From J054 sp965221985 (lineage in GTDB: Bacteria; Pseudomonadota; Gammaproteobacteria; Steroidobacterales; GCA-2729495), in assembly GCA_965221985.1 (NCBI GenBank), contig OZ244928.1, forward strand, positions 434,001 through 498,000: a stretch of DNA of 64,000 bases, written 5' to 3'. Under the pieces are notes generated by a model. The model was not told the origin of the DNA, searched no databases, and saw only the letters and a list, made by a program, of their open reading frames with translations. The translations under genes and the position numbers were made by a program. Below, in pieces: positions 60,629-64,000 of the stretch (within the stretch, counting starts at the first letter, position 1; every line of letters starts with the position of its first letter).

Positions 60629-61615
60629 ATGACCAGCTCAAGAAAACTACTCACCACCTTGACCCTACTCGCATTCGGGGCAACGGACACTTATGGACAG
60701 GATTTTGAATTCACCCCCGTAGAAGCACTGTGGGCAATCAATGCGGGACTGGACGTGGACGACGATGGCGGCTACATCGTCAATGGCGGCGTTTCTTACC
60801 TGCCAAATGAGCGGTGGCTGCTGTCGATTAACCTGGCCGGCGCAGATGCCCGGGATGATTCAGGCGACCTGCAATCAAAAACCGCCTCCCTACTCGCCGA
60901 CTACACTTACGGACCGGTGGGAGTTACTGCTACCGGTGGTTGGTACGACGATGAAGTACTCGAACAGCGATTCGGCTTCGGCGGCTCGATTTATGCCCGT
61001 GGCGGCGGCTTTCGCATTGCCTTATCCGCGGAAGACTGGAACAGTGAATTTGAAAGCTTTCGGTTTAACGGCAGCATAGAACGCCCCGCCCCCTTACCGC
61101 CGCTGCAAATCACGAGCAAAGCAGATTGTGATATCGACAACACAATGATCGGCGCCAGCGCCAGTTATTTTGGCGAACACTTCGGGGCCTACGCATCGCT
61201 ACGTGACTATGACTACTCCAGTCCCGAATGCCGTTTCGAAATCTTTGTGGGCGATACACGAATCGGTGACTTGTCGAGATTGGTGGACGCCGCACCTGCT
61301 CTGTTTCGGCGAATTGCGCGGGGAACCATTCGATTAACGCGCTTGCGCCTGCTACGCGGCGATTCTACCTTCTTGGAACAATCCGTCGCCGCCGGCCTTT
61401 CTTGGACACAAGGCAAACTGGTTTACGGGCTGGATTATTTTCATTCCGAAGAAGTCTTTACGAACTTGTCAAGCGATACCGCTTACGGCCGGCTCTTGTT
61501 CCCCGTCGGCAATTCCGCCGATCTAGAACTAAGACTTGGCATGAGCGACGGTGACCAGGACGACAAAATCGCCTTTATTGGCGCCACGCTATTCTTGTAT
61601 CTGGGCGGCAAATAA
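60629..61615 (+). CDS. Predicted outer-membrane beta-barrel protein of unknown function
   Basis: 328 aa with a signal peptide (about 1-24, ending TYGQ). The rest alternates hydrophobic and polar residues (for example WLLSINLAGADA, GVTATGGWYDDE) and ends LFLYLGGK, as in barrel proteins. No family is recognised. Stands alone, 87 bp after the amidohydrolase. Confidence 0.7.
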   Translation: MTSSRKLLTTLTLLAFGATDTYGQDFEFTPVEALWAINAGLDVDDDGGYIVNGGVSYLPNERWLLSINLAGADARDDSGDLQSKTASLLADYTYGPVGVTATGGWYDDEVLEQRFGFGGSIYARGGGFRIALSAEDWNSEFESFRFNGSIERPAPLPPLQITSKADCDIDNTMIGASASYFGEHFGAYASLRDYDYSSPECRFEIFVGDTRIGDLSRLVDAAPALFRRIARGTIRLTRLRLLRGDSTFLEQSVAAGLSWTQGKLVYGLDYFHSEEVFTNLSSDTAYGRLLFPVGNSADLELRLGMSDGDQDDKIAFIGATLFLYLGGK

Positions 61616-61781
61616 ACCCTGGTGGCGCGCCAGACTGGCTGCGCAGACACATTCATAAGCAGCGCGTGAAGGCTATTTAACACTTACTCTATCTTTATGT
61701 TTTTCTTAGTGATTTTCAATTATGACTGAACCCGGAATGGACAAAAGCGGAGTACATAGGCATAAAAAGCATTGGAATCCG

Positions 61782-61850
61782 TCCCGATGACGCACTCATC
61801 GAGCCTGCCACAGGCGGCTCACTGGTCGGGAAGGCCGCGACAAGACGGCC
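61782..61850 (+). promoter_or_regulatory. Structured 5' leader of the GDSL esterase gene
   Basis: Three perfect hairpins follow each other: GATGA/TCATC (61786-61800), GAGCC-T-GCC/GGC-GGCTC (61801-61820) and GGCCG/CGGCC (61833-61850). TCCC (61782-61785) can pair with GGGA (61828-61831) and enclose the first two, giving a three-way junction. The last hairpin ends 19 nt before ATG 61870, close to the GGTGGAG ribosome site. It resembles a regulatory leader but matches no riboswitch consensus known to me. Confidence 0.45.
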
Positions 61851-61869
61851 CATGGTGGAGTCCATCAAA

Positions 61870-62826
61870 ATGTCTAGATCCAAATTGGCGCGCTTCGGTC
61901 AATCCGCTCGCATGCGCCCTACTGTCTGCGGATTGCTATTTCTTAGCCTGTTCATTTTATTAATCGGTCGCGCGAACGCGTACTCGAGCTTGTATGCATT
62001 CGGCGATAGTCTCAGCGACACCGGCAACGTGTTCGCGGCGAGTAGCTTTCCGCTTCCGCCCTATTTTAATGGCCGATTTTCTAATGGTCCGGTTTGGGTT
62101 GAAACTCTGGCCAGCAATCTTGGCTTGAGTGCAAGCCCTTCGCTGCTAGGCGGTACCAACTATGCGTTCGGCGGGGCAACCACGGGCACACCCCCAGGGT
62201 CCTCCACACCTACGCTTACCGACCAAATGGGTCTATACCTTACAGCGACGGGTGGTGTCGCGGACCCCAACGCGCTGTATGTGGTTTTTGGCGGCGGCAA
62301 TGACGTGCGGGATCAAGATGTATCTAGCTCCGTGAGCAATATCAGCAACATTGTCACCACGCTAGCCGGCGCGGGTGCCACGACGTTCTTGATACCCAAT
62401 TTACCAGACATTGGTAAGACACCGGAAGCGCTCGTAGACCCGGCAGTGAGCGCGGGCGCCACAGCACTATCGGCTATGTTTAACACTCAACTTGATGTTG
62501 AAATCGATAATCTGCGATCTAGCCTAGGTGCGAATATTTTTGAACTCGATACCTTCGGGTTCTTAAATGGAATCATCGCCAATCCGGCCAGCGCGGGCAT
62601 CACGAACGTAAATACGCCCTGCCTTTCAACACAAACTCTGTCCATCTGCGCAGACCCTGACGAATATGTATTCTGGGATACGATTCATCCCACAGCGGTG
62701 GGCCATCGGCTTTTAGGCGAGGCGGCGACGGCGGCATTAGTCCCCGTGCCGGCAGCCGCTTGGTTGTTTGCTTCGGCTATTGCTTTATTGGGCTGGGTCC
62801 GGCGACGAGCCAACATGGCAATCTAA
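61870..62826 (+). CDS. GDSL/SGNH-family secreted esterase with PEP-CTERM-like tail
   Basis: 318 aa. Signal or anchor segment at about 14-31, then the GDSL block FGDSLSDTGN with the nucleophilic serine (about 38-47), GGGND of block III, and WDTIHPT with the Asp-His pair near the end. The C-terminus VPVPAAAWLFASAIALLGWVRRR is a variant PEP-CTERM sorting tail: short motif, membrane helix, basic end. The protein is likely sorted to the cell surface. ATG 61870 has GGTGGAG upstream; ATG 61852 is possible. Confidence 0.88.
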   Translation: MSRSKLARFGQSARMRPTVCGLLFLSLFILLIGRANAYSSLYAFGDSLSDTGNVFAASSFPLPPYFNGRFSNGPVWVETLASNLGLSASPSLLGGTNYAFGGATTGTPPGSSTPTLTDQMGLYLTATGGVADPNALYVVFGGGNDVRDQDVSSSVSNISNIVTTLAGAGATTFLIPNLPDIGKTPEALVDPAVSAGATALSAMFNTQLDVEIDNLRSSLGANIFELDTFGFLNGIIANPASAGITNVNTPCLSTQTLSICADPDEYVFWDTIHPTAVGHRLLGEAATAALVPVPAAAWLFASAIALLGWVRRRANMAI

Positions 62827-62850
62827 CTCCAAAGTTCTCATAGTTTTTTG

Positions 62851-62876
62851 ACCCGGCCTTGCGCCGGGTTTTTTTT
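62851..62876 (+). terminator. Rho-independent terminator of the GDSL esterase gene
   Basis: Stem ACCCGGC (62851-62857) with GCCGGGT (62863-62869), 5-nt loop, followed by eight T residues. It lies 25 nt after the stop codon at 62826. Confidence 0.9.
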
Positions 62877-62921
62877 CGCCACAAATCTCTTACGACAGGT
62901 CAAAAGGCTATATTTAAGGGT

Positions 62922-63866
62922 ATGGCAAGTACTATCCATGGACCCATTATCTCGACCCGCGATTTGGATGCGCATGCGGCCCTACTCGGCCCGGTATTCG
63001 GGATGGAGTGCATGGCGGAAGACTATTTTGACCCTAGGTTCGTTGAGCGGCTATGGGGCGTCGCAAGAAGATCGGCTAGAACTAAGCTATATCAGACACC
63101 TGGAACGAATACCGGAATACGGCTGATCGAGTTTTCTCCGACTCCTAGCCATAGCATTCGCGACCCAGCGCACGGCAACCAACACGACGCCCTTAAGGTT
63201 ATCGATTTTCATGTGCCAGATTTTAGAGCCGCGGTTGCCAGACTAGAGAACGCTGGCTTTCCTCTCAGTCAAAAGATCGTGGAATATGAGATGGTGGAAG
63301 GACATTTCCGCGAAGCACATCTTTGGGCTGAAGATGCCGTTGTCTACGCTTTGATCGGCGGCCCGCACGAGTTCATGGGCAACATGGTGCAGGTCAGTGA
63401 TGGGACATTCAGCGAAGTCATGAGCATTTCTTCACCAGTTACCCGCCGCGATCATTGTATCGAATTCTATTCTCGGGTATTCGGCCTAGAAGTCATCTAT
63501 CGCTATGGATTCAGCGACCAGGGCTTCGCGGACTTAGTTGGAAATCTAGATGAGCTTCAGCTCACCGGCATTAACATTGGAAGATGTTTGCAGGATCCGT
63601 TTTTTGGCCTAATCGAATATGGCGCCAAATCATCGATGGCGGTTTCTCTCGCCACCGAATGTAACTTCACCAAGCGTGGGATCGTCGGCGCTAGCATCCA
63701 CGTCGACGATCTAGACCAAGTCGTCGCTCAGTGCCAAGGTTCCAAGGATTTGATTGTGGCGGGACCGGCTGACTGTGAGTTGCCTCCCTATGGCCATACT
63801 CGGTCCGCCGTTGTTCGAGGTCCGCATGGCGTACTGCATCATGCTCTAGAGCTACCACAAAGCTAA
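62922..63866 (+). CDS. VOC-superfamily (glyoxalase/dioxygenase-like) protein
   Basis: 314 aa with two vicinal-oxygen-chelate modules (about 5-125 and 165-305): GPIISTRDLDAHAALLGPVFGME opens the first, and SSPVTRRDHCIEFYSRVFGLE the second. Such proteins bind a metal and act on small molecules; metal ligands cannot be fixed without alignment. ATG 62922 is chosen; an in-frame codon at 62859 overlaps the terminator. Confidence 0.82.
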   Translation: MASTIHGPIISTRDLDAHAALLGPVFGMECMAEDYFDPRFVERLWGVARRSARTKLYQTPGTNTGIRLIEFSPTPSHSIRDPAHGNQHDALKVIDFHVPDFRAAVARLENAGFPLSQKIVEYEMVEGHFREAHLWAEDAVVYALIGGPHEFMGNMVQVSDGTFSEVMSISSPVTRRDHCIEFYSRVFGLEVIYRYGFSDQGFADLVGNLDELQLTGINIGRCLQDPFFGLIEYGAKSSMAVSLATECNFTKRGIVGASIHVDDLDQVVAQCQGSKDLIVAGPADCELPPYGHTRSAVVRGPHGVLHHALELPQS

Positions 63867-63871
63867 AGAAA

Positions 63872-63899
63872 ACCCCGGCTCGCATGGGCGAGCCGGGGT
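63872..63899 (-). terminator. Hairpin terminator of the incoming minus-strand gene
   Basis: Twelve-base arms ACCCCGGCTCGC (63872-63883) and GCGAGCCGGGGT (63888-63899), loop ATGG. Read on the minus strand it is followed by TTTTCTTT, a U-rich tail, and lies 23 bp after the stop of the edge gene; it may also act for the VOC gene on the other strand. Confidence 0.75.
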
Positions 63900-63922
63900 C
63901 TTAGAAAGGCAATTGCTAATCT

Positions 63923-64000
63923 CTACTCTGCTACTACTGGTTTCAGGTAGACCCCAATCACCGAAGCCGTCAGAGTGTTTTCCACACTATTGTAGGCTCC
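63923..64000 (-). CDS. C-terminal end of a minus-strand gene, 5' part beyond window
   Basis: An open frame of 25 codons enters from the right edge and stops at TAG 63923-63925, with visible residues ending LTASVIGVYLKPVVAE. The other minus-strand frames are closed, and a minus-oriented terminator follows. No family can be assigned from so short a piece. Confidence 0.5.
   Translation of the reverse strand, partial: GAYNSVENTLTASVIGVYLKPVVAE

Noticed and set aside
61741..61850. Cyclic-di-GMP riboswitch before the GDSL gene
   Set aside because: GACGCA is present by chance, but the GCAAAG and tetraloop-receptor blocks of the known class are missing and the fold differs.
1..64000. tRNA, rRNA or CRISPR loci
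   Set aside because: Reading both strands showed no cloverleaf with a CCA-type end, no rRNA segment and no regularly spaced repeats; a covariance-model scan was not possible.

Overview
The window looks like chromosomal DNA of a Gram-negative proteobacterium, most likely an uncultured marine or environmental gammaproteobacterium. The signs are a TonB-dependent receptor, a tripartite TRAP transporter, an RND efflux pair, a DUF1244 protein and a GDSL esterase with a VPxPAAAWLF-type tail. Genus cannot be assigned from sequence alone. Genes are densely packed, often with 1-14 nt overlaps of stop and start. No rRNA, tRNA, CRISPR array, phage gene or complete insertion sequence was recognised.

Layout. 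(1) 1-8211, minus strand: a tight catabolic operon of two ketopantoate-reductase-like dehydrogenases, an M24 creatinase-like hydrolase, a luciferase-like flavin oxidoreductase, a fumarylacetoacetase-family hydrolase, an M20 amidohydrolase and a NifV/LeuA-like acyltransferase, then the start of an OsmC-like gene cut by the window edge. (2) 8331-10957: a TonB-dependent receptor with its own terminator. (3) 11138-21316, minus: a molybdenum hydroxylase (FAD, 2Fe-2S and Mo subunits) followed by CoxD-like MoxR ATPase and CoxE-like VWA protein, then an RND adaptor and pump. (4) 21563-25879, plus: a second, divergent molybdenum hydroxylase module (FAD, 2Fe-2S, CoxG-like, Mo subunit); its large subunit carries a one-base frameshift. 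(5) 25931-33202: two metallo-beta-lactamase-fold hydrolases, a glutaryl-CoA-dehydrogenase-like enzyme, a Tat-exported GMC oxidoreductase pair, moaA and fdhD. (6) 33218-39025: cysteine-cluster protein, DMT exporter, TRAP transporter, DUF1244 and a NodB-fold deacetylase. (7) 39064-46762: pyruvate carboxylase and a three-subunit DMSO-reductase-family complex. (8) 46778-48636: an accessory-looking patch with two related long palindromes flanking a highly charged secreted protein, then a MarR-like regulator. (9) 48637-53113: a secreted protein of unknown function and two dynamin-like DUF697 GTPases. (10) 53268-60541: a GntR-controlled CoA-ester operon (CitE-like lyase; divergent MaoC hydratase, acyl-CoA dehydrogenase and two family III CoA-transferases) that fits methylsuccinate/mesaconate/itaconate-type catabolism, then an exported amidohydrolase. 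(11) 60629-64000: outer-membrane protein, GDSL esterase with a structured leader, VOC protein and the end of an incoming minus-strand gene.

The genes work mostly on uptake and oxidation of small organic acids, amides or heterocycles, with a strong molybdenum theme: two hydroxylases, one bis-MGD reductase-like complex, cofactor synthesis (moaA), sulfuration (fdhD) and maturation (coxD/E/G). The best candidates for undescribed biology are the 544-8211 operon, in which two hydrolases have lost canonical metal ligands, the paired divergent hydroxylase modules, and the palindrome-flanked charged secreted protein.
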